This document shows, one piece after another, positions 1 to 8,381 of a stretch of 64,000 nucleotides of DNA. The DNA lies in contig FORK01000010.1 of assembly GCA_900113995.1 (NCBI GenBank), positions 44,809 through 108,808 on the forward strand, written 5' to 3'. The notes under the pieces are model-generated. The model had not been told where the DNA came from, ran no database searches, and saw only the letters and a list, made by a program, of their open reading frames with translations. This DNA comes from Ruminococcaceae bacterium D5 (GTDB lineage: Bacteria; Bacillota; Clostridia; Oscillospirales; Ruminococcaceae). A program made the position numbers and the translations under genes. Position 1 is the stretch's first letter; each line of letters starts with the position of its first letter.

Positions 1-51
1 TTCAGAAGCCGGTATAGAAAGATTTAGCTCTCAGTAGACAAGGAGGAAACT

Positions 52-1014
52 ATGCAGGGACAAACCAATATCCGCATCATCGAGCTGCTCCGTTTTCTTT
101 ACATGGAAACCGATGAAGACCATCCCGCGACCGTATCGGATATCGCCGCCTATCTAAAAGGAAAAGACATCCAAGCGGTCCGGCAAACGGTATATACCGA
201 CCTGAAGGCTTTGTCCGACGCCGGGTTCGATATCGTTGTGAACAAAAGCACCCAGAACCAATATTTTATGGGAAACCGCATCTTTGAATACCCGGAGCTG
301 AAGATGCTGGTCGACGCGATAGCGTCCTCCAAGGTGATCTCCTGCCGAAAAACAGTGGCGCTCATCCAGAAGCTGTGCCGTCTGGCCAGCACCTATCAGG
401 CGGAACAGCTCCACGGGCTGGCTGCCCTGGACAGCCGGATCAAGCCGGACAATGAGCAGGTCTACTACATCATCGACAGCATCTATTCCGCTCTTTTGGA
501 GAACCGGCAGATCCAGTTCCAGTATTATGAGTACACCAAGGAGAAGCAAAAGGTCCTCAAGCATGATGGTTACCAATACCTGCTGGACCCTTACGCGCTG
601 GAGTGGAAGAATGACCATTACTATCTGATTGGATTTTCCCATAAGCACCAGGGCGTCGCCCACTTCCGGGTGGACCGCATTGCCGGGGTGAAAGCCCTGG
701 AAACCCGGTTTATCCCCCCAGAAGGGTTTGACGCCGCCGCCTATACCAACAAAATCATAGATATGTTTGCAACGGGACGAACCGTCCATGTGGAACTCCT
801 GTGTGATAACGATCTGATGCGGGTGATCATCGACCAGTATGGAGAGGATATCCCGACCCGCCGCTATGATAAGGAGCATTTTGTTGCGGAAATCGAGGCG
901 GACCCAAGCGGGAACTTTTTCGGCTGGGTGTTCCAGTTTATGGGGAAGATCAAAATCCTGTCCCCGCAGGAGTGTGTGGAGGAGATGCGCCGGACCGCCT
1001 GCGTATTCCTTTGA
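52..1014 (+). CDS. WYL-domain transcriptional regulator
   Basis: The 320-residue protein has an N-terminal winged-helix DNA-binding part (about residues 1-75, with a helix-turn-helix-like stretch around VSDIAAYLKG and VYTDLKAL), a central WYL domain (about 140-225, including YLLDPYALEWKNDHYYLIGF) and a C-terminal WCX-type extension. WYL proteins are sensors or repressors that bind small ligands or nucleic acid; the ligand here is unknown. The ATG is preceded by AAGGAGG at good spacing. An 11-codon open frame ending in TAG at 35-37 may be the tail of an upstream gene. The gene stands next to a recombinase remnant, so it may have arrived with a mobile element. Family assignment is secure, target genes are not. 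Confidence 0.85.
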   Translation: MQGQTNIRIIELLRFLYMETDEDHPATVSDIAAYLKGKDIQAVRQTVYTDLKALSDAGFDIVVNKSTQNQYFMGNRIFEYPELKMLVDAIASSKVISCRKTVALIQKLCRLASTYQAEQLHGLAALDSRIKPDNEQVYYIIDSIYSALLENRQIQFQYYEYTKEKQKVLKHDGYQYLLDPYALEWKNDHYYLIGFSHKHQGVAHFRVDRIAGVKALETRFIPPEGFDAAAYTNKIIDMFATGRTVHVELLCDNDLMRVIIDQYGEDIPTRRYDKEHFVAEIEADPSGNFFGWVFQFMGKIKILSPQECVEEMRRTACVFL

Positions 1015-1020
1015 GCGACC

Positions 1021-1058
1021 GGGGCGAAGGTGTTACTGATTTTTAACACCTGCGCCCC
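1021..1058 (+). terminator. Hairpin terminator after the WYL regulator
   Basis: GGGGCG-AGGTGTTA pairs with TAACACCT-CGCCCC around a short T-rich loop, seven bases after the WYL stop codon. No long T-run follows, so termination strength is uncertain. Confidence 0.55.
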
Positions 1059-1075
1059 ATCGTCCTCTTTCGGCC

Positions 1076-1411
1076 TTGCCCGGAACGAATGTTTCAGATA
1101 TCCGCTACCACCAGCACACACCCCAATGGAACAAGAACATGGTAAAACGCATTCTGGAAAACGAAACCTATCTGGGAAACGGCGCCTACCCCCGCATCAT
1201 CAATGATGAGGACTTTCTGGACGCCCACCTGCGGAAATCAGACAAGATAACCTACACCCCCTGCCCCGAATACATAGCCCCTATCCGAAAAAAGACTGTG
1301 TGCGCCCACTGCGGCGCTGTCATGGCGAGGGATACCAGGGCCAACGGCCATCCCCGCTGGCGCTGTCAAAACAAAAATTGCAATAAGACCATTGTTATAG
1401 ATGACCAACGG
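1076..1411 (+). pseudogene. Large serine recombinase, C-terminal fragment
   Basis: The translated stretch contains the conserved core of the Recombinase domain (YHQHTPQWNKNMVKRILENE) followed by a zinc-ribbon-like segment with CAHCG and a second Cys pair near CQNKNCN. This is the pattern of transposon or phage large serine recombinases (Recombinase plus Zn_ribbon_recom). The catalytic N-terminal resolvase domain is absent and the frame opens just after the terminator of the WYL gene. After about base 1411 the frame continues to 1513, but those residues are only the reverse complement of the neighbouring transporter gene, so the homology ends at the junction. It is a remnant of a mobile element, not a working gene. 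Confidence 0.75.
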
Positions 1412-2099
1412 CAAGTGACCCACAGGTTTGGACCGCATAAGAAAAGAGCACATAGGAAATCCCAAGTTGGAAAATGCCAAGAAAGAGAATCGCAACGACG
1501 GAGGAAGGAGTAAAAAGGATTGGTGTCATCAGCAGAAACGGAAGACCAATCACCGCACTGAGCAGATGCCCAAGCAGCACACCGCTCATTGCTGCATGCA
1601 AATTAGAGGCATCTGCTGTACAAACATAAGCTCCTGCCAACAAAACACCACTGAGCAGTGCCGACAAATTCCCCAGAATGTTGCCGAACGCAAGGTCGCT
1701 CAGAAAGAATAGAAAGACCCCCAAAAGGACCATAGAGACGGCCCAAAGATCGCTGGTTAGTGGGCGCGTCTTTGTTCTGGCGGCATTGAAGATCAGGACA
1801 AAGATGGGGCTGACTGACTGCAGCATGATCGCATTTGCAGCCGTGGTTATTTTATTGGCTATCACAAATAGAACGGTGGTAATCCCAAGGCAGAATCCAG
1901 CCAATAGAGTGTGGCAATTGATTTGCAGGTGGTACAGTTTTTCTTTCCGGAGAAATGCCCAAAGGATCATTGCCGCAATAGCACTGCGAAAGCTGCTGGT
2001 GACCAGAGGGTGCCAGTCGATCATCTTGAGAAAGACTCCTGCAGTGCTCCATAATAACGCGGCAATCACCATGTAAAAATACCCACGGTTTCGAGTCAT
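1395..2099 (-). pseudogene. EamA/DMT-family transporter, 3'-truncated
   Basis: The product is a multi-pass membrane protein of the drug/metabolite transporter (EamA) superfamily. The first EamA repeat starts at the N-terminus (GYFYMVIAALLWSTAGVFLK) and the second is cut in its last helices: normal members are about 290-300 residues, this one is 234. The frame runs into recombinase-derived DNA near base 1411 and stops at 1395-1397. The start at 2099 was chosen because GGAGG lies seven bases upstream; longer in-frame starts lack this. It lies downstream of the TRAP permease on the same strand and may once have been its operon partner. Loss of the final helices makes transport activity doubtful. 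Confidence 0.7.
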
Positions 2100-2290
2100 A
2101 AGAATTCCTCCATGGGAAAATGCAGGATTGAGGAAATTAGCAGGAGAGCCTAATAAATTTTGAGATAGTAAATTTCTAAAAATTAGTAAAGATCCTACTG
2201 TGACGCCAAACATTAGACGGAAGGGCGGCAAAAAGAACGCATGGATTAATGATATGAGAGTTCGGTCAGACAGATGCAAACGGAAGTTTT

Positions 2291-4291
2291 TCAGGCGGAG
2301 GCGACTTTTCCGGTGCGCAGACGCTGAAACATATAAACTGTGCCAAAGAGAATGATTCCTATAATATCAGTCACAGTACCAGCATCTACCAGTAGCAGAC
2401 CGCTTACGATCAGTACAGGCCGTTCCCAAGGCCGGCAGGTAGTGCGGAAATAGCCGGTAAAGCCTGTAGCAAGGCCCATCATCCCTATCAGGGCAGTAAT
2501 GATTGCCTTGATGACCATTAAAATGAAGACTGGCGTAGTCCAATTCCCTGTATTGATTAATACCAATACAGGGTTCATAACGAACATATAGGGAACCAGA
2601 TAGGCGGCAACTCCCAAGCGTGTCGCATTAAGGCCCGTTTTCATTGGATTGGAACCCGCAATGCCGGAACCCGCAAAAGCTGCCAGAGCGACCGGCGGAG
2701 TAATATCGGCCACTATACCAAAATAAAATACGAACAGATGTGCGGCCAGGGCCGGTACTCCCAACGCGACCAGTGCGGGGGCGGAAATAGTTGCCTGAAT
2801 GATATAGTTTGCCGTGGTTGGAACACCCATGCCTAGTACGAGCGAACAGAGCATGGTAAAGATCATAGTAAGATAAAGGCTGCCGCCTGCCAACGCGACA
2901 ATACCGTTGGCCATTTTCAGCCCCAGACCGGTCATGGTGACAACACCAACGATAATACCGGCGCAGCCGCAGGTCACTGCTACCGAAATAGCGCTGCGGG
3001 CGCTGTCATTTAGACCCTGAATAAACATTTTACAGAACTGAGAGACATCAAATCGATGGGTTTCACGAATGATTTCGACTACCCAGATAGCAATGCAGGC
3101 TAGAATGCCCCAAAGGGCAGCAGTCATGGCCGAGCGCCCTGCTACCAGTAAGTAGATGATAACGATGACAGGGAATACCATGTACCATCCGCGTGCCAGC
3201 AGATGCCTGATATCCTGACGCTGATCCTTTGGGATGCCGTGCAGATTGTTCTTGAGTGCCTCAAAGTGCACATTAGTGAAAATACCTGTAAAGTAGAGCA
3301 GCGCGGGGACACAGGCGGCCAATGCAACAGTACTGTAAGGACAACCGATATATTCGGTCATAATGAAGGCAGCCGCCCCCATAATTGGCGGCATAATTTG
3401 TCCTCCGGTGGAAGCTGCGGCCTCCACCGCACCCGCAAATTCGGGCTTATAGCCGGTCTTTTTCATCAAAGGAATGGTAATTGATCCGGTGGAAACGGTG
3501 TTGGCGACAGAACTGCCGCTAACAGTGCCCTGCAGTGCACTGGCGATGACCGCCGCTTTTGCTGGGCCTCCGACTGCACCTCCGCAGGCTCCCATAGCTA
3601 AATTGGTCATCCAGTCTCCCACACCGCTGGCCTTCAAAAAAGTCGCAAAGACCAGAAATAAAAAGATGAAAGTGGAAGAAACATAAATTGGCGAACCGAG
3701 GATCCCCTCGGTTCCGAGCCATTCGGTGCAGACCACCCGCTTAAAAGTAAAGCGGGCATGAAACAGGAAAATGCTGCGGGGAATATGGTGCCCGAAAAAG
3801 GCGTAAAGCAGGAATATCGTGGAAAGACAGGTCACGATCAGGCCGGCCACGCGGCGCGCCGCCTCAAGCAGCAGGAGAATAGCAATACAGCTGATGATGA
3901 TATCCATGCTGGTAAATGCGCCGGCGCGCAGCAGAAGCTGGTCGTAGAAGATGACATGATATGCCCCGCATCCCGCACTGGCCAGAGCGAGCAGATAATC
4001 GTACCATGGAATGCTTTTGGCGCTGGAAAGTTTTGAACCAGCTGGATAGAGCAAATAGACCAAGCTAATACCGGTAGCGAGATGAGGTGCGCGCTGAAGG
4101 GTAGAAGGAAAGGTGCCGAACAAACCGGTGTACAGATGGAACAGAGTCCAGCAGACACAAATGACGAATACCAATTTAGCGGAAAAGCCCTCCAGCCGCC
4201 GGTAAGCCGATTCCTTGTCATATTTCGCCATGATGTCATCGGCATTGATCGTGGTTTGTTCAGGCGTAGAGATGTTTTTGGGGTCGATCAT
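2291..4291 (-). CDS. TRAP transporter permease, fused DctQ-DctM type (4TM/12TM)
   Basis: The 666-residue polytopic protein is the fused small-plus-large permease typical of TAXI-class tripartite ATP-independent periplasmic transporters. After a cytosolic leader and a set of N-terminal helices (the DctQ-like part), the DctM-like part carries the family hallmarks SGSSVANTVSTGSITIPLM and GGQIMPPIMGAAAFIM, and a second half with TANYIIQATISAPAL. It would couple substrate uptake to an ion gradient in the cytoplasmic membrane. GGGAGG lies six bases before the ATG. It follows the solute-binding subunit in the same direction, separated by a GC-rich hairpin. The substrate is unknown. Confidence 0.93.
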   Translation of the reverse strand: MIDPKNISTPEQTTINADDIMAKYDKESAYRRLEGFSAKLVFVICVCWTLFHLYTGLFGTFPSTLQRAPHLATGISLVYLLYPAGSKLSSAKSIPWYDYLLALASAGCGAYHVIFYDQLLLRAGAFTSMDIIISCIAILLLLEAARRVAGLIVTCLSTIFLLYAFFGHHIPRSIFLFHARFTFKRVVCTEWLGTEGILGSPIYVSSTFIFLFLVFATFLKASGVGDWMTNLAMGACGGAVGGPAKAAVIASALQGTVSGSSVANTVSTGSITIPLMKKTGYKPEFAGAVEAAASTGGQIMPPIMGAAAFIMTEYIGCPYSTVALAACVPALLYFTGIFTNVHFEALKNNLHGIPKDQRQDIRHLLARGWYMVFPVIVIIYLLVAGRSAMTAALWGILACIAIWVVEIIRETHRFDVSQFCKMFIQGLNDSARSAISVAVTCGCAGIIVGVVTMTGLGLKMANGIVALAGGSLYLTMIFTMLCSLVLGMGVPTTANYIIQATISAPALVALGVPALAAHLFVFYFGIVADITPPVALAAFAGSGIAGSNPMKTGLNATRLGVAAYLVPYMFVMNPVLVLINTGNWTTPVFILMVIKAIITALIGMMGLATGFTGYFRTTCRPWERPVLIVSGLLLVDAGTVTDIIGIILFGTVYMFQRLRTGKVASA

Positions 4292-4358
4292 AAATTACCT
4301 CCCGAAAGGAGATCGCCGCAGCGATCCGCCGAATTGAGAATGTCATAAGTAATATGTA

Positions 4359-4387
4359 GGGGCCTGTATGATTTTCAGACAGGCCCC
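4359..4387 (-). terminator. Intra-operon hairpin between TRAP binding protein and permease
   Basis: GGGGCCTGT and ACAGGCCCC pair with an 11-base loop in the 126-base gap between the two TRAP genes. On the minus strand no T-run follows, so it may be an mRNA-stabilising hairpin or partial terminator that lets the binding protein be made in excess of the permease. That role is inference. Confidence 0.5.
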
Positions 4388-4417
4388 ACTTTTGTTTCGC
4401 GACGCAATTTTGCGTGA

Positions 4418-5455
4418 TTAACCGTTATCAGGAACAGCAATGCCCATTTCAGTGAAATAGCGGGCGGCTCCGGGATGAATTGGTGTTGTGATGCCGTCCA
4501 GACAGCCCTCCAGCTGCACCTCTTTGCCAGTAGCGTGGGCGGCTGCGATTTGATCGCCGCTCTCATAAAAGGCCTTGGTAATCAAATAAACGGTTTCTTC
4601 GTCCAGATCGGCACGGCAATACAGCGCAGCTTTGCAAGTGATGGTACGAATGTCCTTGTCCTGCCCGGAGTAGGTGCCGGCGGGAATAATCTTGCGGGTA
4701 AAATAGGGTTCGGTTTCCTGGATTTTAGCCAAAATCTCGTCGCTGATATCCACATAGGCCAAATTCATCGAGGTAGTCATTTCGATAATACTCGAGGCTG
4801 GAACCGCCAACACATTGCAGGCCGCGTCAATGTGGCCATCCTGCATTTTGGTGGCAGCATCGCTGAAGCTGTCGCTTTGAGGCTGAATATCTTTATTGAT
4901 GTCCATACCAGCCGCAGCGAAAATTTTTTCGGAAAGGCCAACGGTACCAGAGCCCGCGGGGCCGACAGCAATCTTCAAGCCGCGAAGATCCTCAACGTTT
5001 TTGGCGCCAGTAGACGCATTGGCGACGATCTGGTAAACCTCATTATAAACAACGCCGATCGAGGATACGTTGGTAACAGGAGCGGTAAATGCACCGATAC
5101 CGGCAAATCCGTTGGCCGCAACGTTATTCATGACTATGCCGAGATCCATTTCGCCAGCATTTATGAGATTCATGTTCTCGACCGAAGCGCCGGTGGACTG
5201 TGCGGTTATGGTGATTTGCCGATCCGCCAACTTATTGTTGATGGCATTGGCCATTGCACCGCCAAGTGCAAAATATGTGCCGCCGGTGGAACCGGTCCCC
5301 ATCACCAGATCCTGAGGCTCGATAGGGGACGCAGCTTCGGAGGAAACGGACTGCGTTGATGAAGAAGATGTGGGAGCGGGAGCAGATGAAACACCGCAAG
5401 CGGAAAGAGCAAAGAACAGAGCACCTGCAAGGGTCAATGCCAGTAGCTTTTTCAT
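4418..5455 (-). CDS. TAXI-family TRAP transporter solute-binding lipoprotein
   Basis: A lipoprotein signal peptide with lipobox LSAC (Cys20) is followed by a Ser/Ala/Pro-rich linker and a TAXI-type binding domain: the hallmark GTGSTGGTYFALGGAMANAIN lies shortly after the linker, then STGASVENMNLI and LRGLKIAVGPAGSGT. TAXI proteins deliver substrate to a fused 4TM/12TM permease, which is encoded next. The start at 5455 (345 residues) was chosen over an upstream ATG because AGGAGG sits seven bases before it and the signal peptide then begins MKKLLALT. Substrate is not predictable from sequence; characterised TAXI members take up small carboxylates or amino acids such as glutamate. Confidence 0.92.
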   Translation of the reverse strand: MKKLLALTLAGALFFALSACGVSSAPAPTSSSSTQSVSSEAASPIEPQDLVMGTGSTGGTYFALGGAMANAINNKLADRQITITAQSTGASVENMNLINAGEMDLGIVMNNVAANGFAGIGAFTAPVTNVSSIGVVYNEVYQIVANASTGAKNVEDLRGLKIAVGPAGSGTVGLSEKIFAAAGMDINKDIQPQSDSFSDAATKMQDGHIDAACNVLAVPASSIIEMTTSMNLAYVDISDEILAKIQETEPYFTRKIIPAGTYSGQDKDIRTITCKAALYCRADLDEETVYLITKAFYESGDQIAAAHATGKEVQLEGCLDGITTPIHPGAARYFTEMGIAVPDNG

Positions 5456-5561
5456 AAGATTCCTCCTTTTAGTCATGCTGGTGTTATTTTACTTCTTCGA
5501 AGGAGATCGCCAGCTTGAGTCAGCATAATCTTACTCCACAGGAGAAAAGATGCGCAAAGGA

Positions 5562-6575
5562 TCAATCACCCAGGCAAACTACTCTGCCGTCCTTGACAAC
5601 GACAACCTCATCCTCGGTGTCTTCATCAAAGATAATGGTTGGATTGTACTGCACCATATCGATGTGAACGGTGGAGCGGGGCGGCTGACCGTAGTAATAA
5701 CCGTTGCCCATTGCGATATGACAGGTGCCCCGGGCCTTTTTCTCCTCCTCAAAATCTCCGTTAAACATGCAGGCGGGATTCAGGCCAATGCCGATTTCAG
5801 CGATATTATCGCTGTCCTTGATTTCGGCAATCTGACGGCGGATTTCCTTACAGATTTTGGCGTCACCGCCGATAACCTCAACAATGCGTCCTTCCTCGAT
5901 CTTCAGCTCGACCGGAATAGATGGGCAGCCGTAGTAACAGATCGGTCCATCAATGACCAGTTTCCCATAGGTAGTGCCAATGACCGGGCCCAACGAAACC
6001 TCGCCGTCGGACCATGCCATGGCATCACCGGGGTTGCGGGCGATGCCGCACTCGATAATTGGTTCCATTTGATTCATTTCCATATATAGGTCGGTGCCGG
6101 CGGGAGTGGTAATATGTGCCGTTTTATGACCGCGCCAAATTTTTTGCAGTCGTTCACCATCTGCATAAACGGCTTCATAATCAGCCAGAGCGCCGCCGCG
6201 AGTGAAGTTGTCAATCTTACGCAGGCAAATCGATACCTCCCGCAGCTTCTTCTGATTAATCAGCTCTTTGAGATGGTTGTTGTAGATGGCGGCACCGGAA
6301 GAGGTGGTCATGCCCACAAAAACATCGCAAGCGTCCATGCCTAGTTCAAGTGACTTTGGAAAGACGGTTGCCTTATCTTTGCCGCGGATTGGCATCATAT
6401 AAATACCGTACTCAGCGCCGCATTTCAGAGCGGCAGCCGCCATGGCGTTGGCCATGCGCATATCGGTTTCGGGATCAATGACGATTAAAACCTCTTCTCC
6501 GGGCTTAACGGCCATCAAGTTGGACAGGAGATAATCAGCACGCTCAATGCATTCTATAATCCGGTTGTTTTCCAT
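5562..6575 (-). CDS. M29-like aminopeptidase family protein (NicX-related)
   Basis: The 337-residue protein matches the thermophilic aminopeptidase (M29) superfamily, which also contains the ring-opening dioxygenase NicX. Recognisable parts are GDAMAWSDGEVSLGP in the middle and the C-terminal block IGIGLNPACMFNG...EEEKKARGTCHIAMGNG, followed by STVHIDMV. These Glu, His and Asp residues are metal ligands in the family. It is shorter than typical M29 aminopeptidases (about 410), which favours the smaller NicX-like subgroup. It is the first gene of the TRAP operon, with AGGAGG upstream and a well-spaced promoter, so it probably acts on the imported compound. Peptidase versus other hydrolytic or ring-opening activity cannot be decided. 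Confidence 0.78.
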   Translation of the reverse strand: MENNRIIECIERADYLLSNLMAVKPGEEVLIVIDPETDMRMANAMAAAALKCGAEYGIYMMPIRGKDKATVFPKSLELGMDACDVFVGMTTSSGAAIYNNHLKELINQKKLREVSICLRKIDNFTRGGALADYEAVYADGERLQKIWRGHKTAHITTPAGTDLYMEMNQMEPIIECGIARNPGDAMAWSDGEVSLGPVIGTTYGKLVIDGPICYYGCPSIPVELKIEEGRIVEVIGGDAKICKEIRRQIAEIKDSDNIAEIGIGLNPACMFNGDFEEEKKARGTCHIAMGNGYYYGQPPRSTVHIDMVQYNPTIIFDEDTEDEVVVVKDGRVVCLGD

Positions 6576-6633
6576 GAGTTATACCTCCTATAGTTGTGAG
6601 TAGCGGTTATTTCACTTGGAGCCTCCATGATTC

Positions 6634-6662
6634 AGTATATCGGTCTGGAAATTTGCTATCAA
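6634..6662 (-). promoter_or_regulatory. Sigma-A-type promoter of the M29-TRAP operon
   Basis: On the minus strand TTGATA and TATACT are separated by 17 bases (five of six matches in each box). The predicted transcript starts near 6627 and reaches the AGGAGG before the peptidase gene. Confidence 0.65.
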
Positions 6663-6685
6663 CGGTTATTCCGATTTGTGAATCG

Positions 6686-6699
6686 TCATAACCATATGA
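6686..6699. promoter_or_regulatory. Candidate LysR-type binding site (TCATA-N4-TATGA)
   Basis: An interrupted palindrome centred about 66 bases upstream of the predicted start of the M29-TRAP transcript. That is the usual position of a LysR-type recognition site relative to an activated promoter, and a LysR gene is divergent from here. Assignment is inference. Confidence 0.45.
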
Positions 6700-6719
6700 A
6701 TATAATGTTTATACATTAA

Positions 6720-6751
6720 TTTTTACCATTTAATTGAAATTTTGGTAAAAA
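6720..6751. promoter_or_regulatory. Second inverted repeat in the lysR intergenic region
   Basis: TTTTTACCA and TGGTAAAAA are separated by 14 bases in the AT-rich divergent intergenic region, about 85-115 bases before the lysR start. It could be an autoregulatory LysR site or a site for another factor. Confidence 0.4.
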
Positions 6752-6835
6752 TACTATATATTTTCTTTGAAATATCCTATATAATTTTTTAAAACATATT
6801 GCTCTGCGATGCTTTTAAGAGAGGTGAGGGGAATT

Positions 6836-7813
6836 ATGCTCAACGAAATGAGATATGTGTACGCCGTATATCAGGAGAAAAGCTTCACACAGGCGGCCAA
6901 AAAGATGTTTATCTCGCAGCCGGCTTTAAGCAAAATGGTGAAGCTGGCGGAAACGGAAGTTGGCGTACCGCTTTTCGACCGCAGCACAGTTCCTCTGACC
7001 TTGACTCGCGAAGGAAAGGTGTATATCGATTATGCTCGGAAAATTCTCCATTTGGAGCAGGATATCCGGACCTATTTTTCGGATATCCACTCGCTGAAAA
7101 GCGGCAGCATAGCAGTCGGAGGCTCATCCTTTTTTTGTTCATTTGTGCTGCCCAGGCTATTTGGGATTTTTTCTGCACTATATCCCAATATTGCGCTTTC
7201 CATGATCGAGGGCAATGTATCTACTCTGCGTGCAGGATTGGAGGATGAGAGTATTGATCTGATTATCGAAACCTCCCTCAGAGAGAATGATCCAGGCATA
7301 AATATCTTTCTTCCTCAAACTGAAAATATCATACTGGCGGTTCCAGAGAGCTTTGCGATCAATCGCAAATTGACCCAATATCGTATTGAAGCGCGTCATC
7401 TTCTGGATAATACCTATACTGAAACGGTTATGCCCGTTCCATTTGAGACCTTTCGCGATATCCCGTTTATACTTTTGACCGATGGAAACGATCTGTTGCC
7501 CCGGGCTCTTTCTATTTGCCGTGAAGCTGGATTTAGCCCTAAAATTGTTATGCAAGTCGAGCAAATTTTGACTGCGACCAATTTATGTGCCTCCGGACTG
7601 GGAGCCGCCTTTACCCGCCCTGCAGTGCAGCAGTACCACCCCATACAAGGAAAAATCTGTTTTTATCGTCTGGGCAGCCCGCTTGCAAAGCGAAAGATCG
7701 TATTTGCAAGCAAAAAGAGCCGTCATATCAGCAGAGCGATGGAAAGCTTTTTAAAAATCGCAGAGGCCGAAATGGAACAAAAGAGTCATGAGGGGAATTT
7801 CTGTGTAGAATAA
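6836..7813 (+). CDS. LysR-family transcriptional regulator
   Basis: The first 60 residues form the LysR helix-turn-helix (MRYVYAVYQEKSFTQAAKKM, then SQPALSKMVKLAE and PLFDRSTVPLTLTREG). The rest is a periplasmic-binding-protein-like effector domain (GSIAVGGSSFFCSFVLPRLFG onwards). The start at 6836 was chosen because it gives the standard LysR N-terminus and has GAGGTGAGGGG upstream; an ATG nine codons earlier is less well placed. It is divergent from the M29-TRAP operon, the normal arrangement for an activator of that operon, and the effector is probably the imported compound or its product (inference). 325 residues, full length. Confidence 0.92.
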   Translation: MLNEMRYVYAVYQEKSFTQAAKKMFISQPALSKMVKLAETEVGVPLFDRSTVPLTLTREGKVYIDYARKILHLEQDIRTYFSDIHSLKSGSIAVGGSSFFCSFVLPRLFGIFSALYPNIALSMIEGNVSTLRAGLEDESIDLIIETSLRENDPGINIFLPQTENIILAVPESFAINRKLTQYRIEARHLLDNTYTETVMPVPFETFRDIPFILLTDGNDLLPRALSICREAGFSPKIVMQVEQILTATNLCASGLGAAFTRPAVQQYHPIQGKICFYRLGSPLAKRKIVFASKKSRHISRAMESFLKIAEAEMEQKSHEGNFCVE

Positions 7814-8381
7814 GTATAATTGTGCTTCGAAACGCCCTACGACGCAAAGCTTTCTCAGGTATGCTGTTTATGAGAATAAGAAAACAGGAACAAAGCTATA
7901 ACGGCCTTGTCCTCGCGTTTCTGAAGAAGAAAATTTGGTGTAATTGCCATATAATTAAAATGATAAAGTTCTGGTCCTGCTCGGAAGAGCTATTTTGTAT
8001 CGCTGCAAATTGCAAAAAGCTATTTTCATTTACAGAAGAACAAAACGAGACAACCCTATATTCACTGGCGGACATTTTGATATCTATCGTGTCGAATACT
8101 GGATAAAACAAGGACTCCGTCTGAATGAACCCGGAAGGTGGCATGTGCCAAAGCCGGAGCTCAATCCAGACGGAGCGATTTTCAATATATTCCTATCATC
8201 AAAAAATTCAAGGCTTCTGCCGGAGGCCGGCTATCTTCAGATTGAAACAGCCGGAGGCCTGAGGATGTTAACCGTTTCGCTGAGGGAATCCTCGGCATAT
8301 TGACAGAGCAGCGCAACAGCATAGAACAGACTCCGATCATCGAACTGCACGCCAGGAGTATGGACGCCTAAGGAGCTGTTT
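7814..8381 (+). other. 568-base stretch without an intact gene, possibly decayed coding DNA
   Basis: No family is recognised here. Two neighbouring frames look protein-like over short distances: about 8100-8300 (containing GRWHVPKPELNPDGAIFN) and about 8260-8370 in another frame (containing NRFAEGILGILTEQRN), each ended by a stop. Switching between frames is what a decayed gene or a lost 5' part of the downstream deacylase would show. The first half is AT-rich and unremarkable. Confidence 0.35.
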
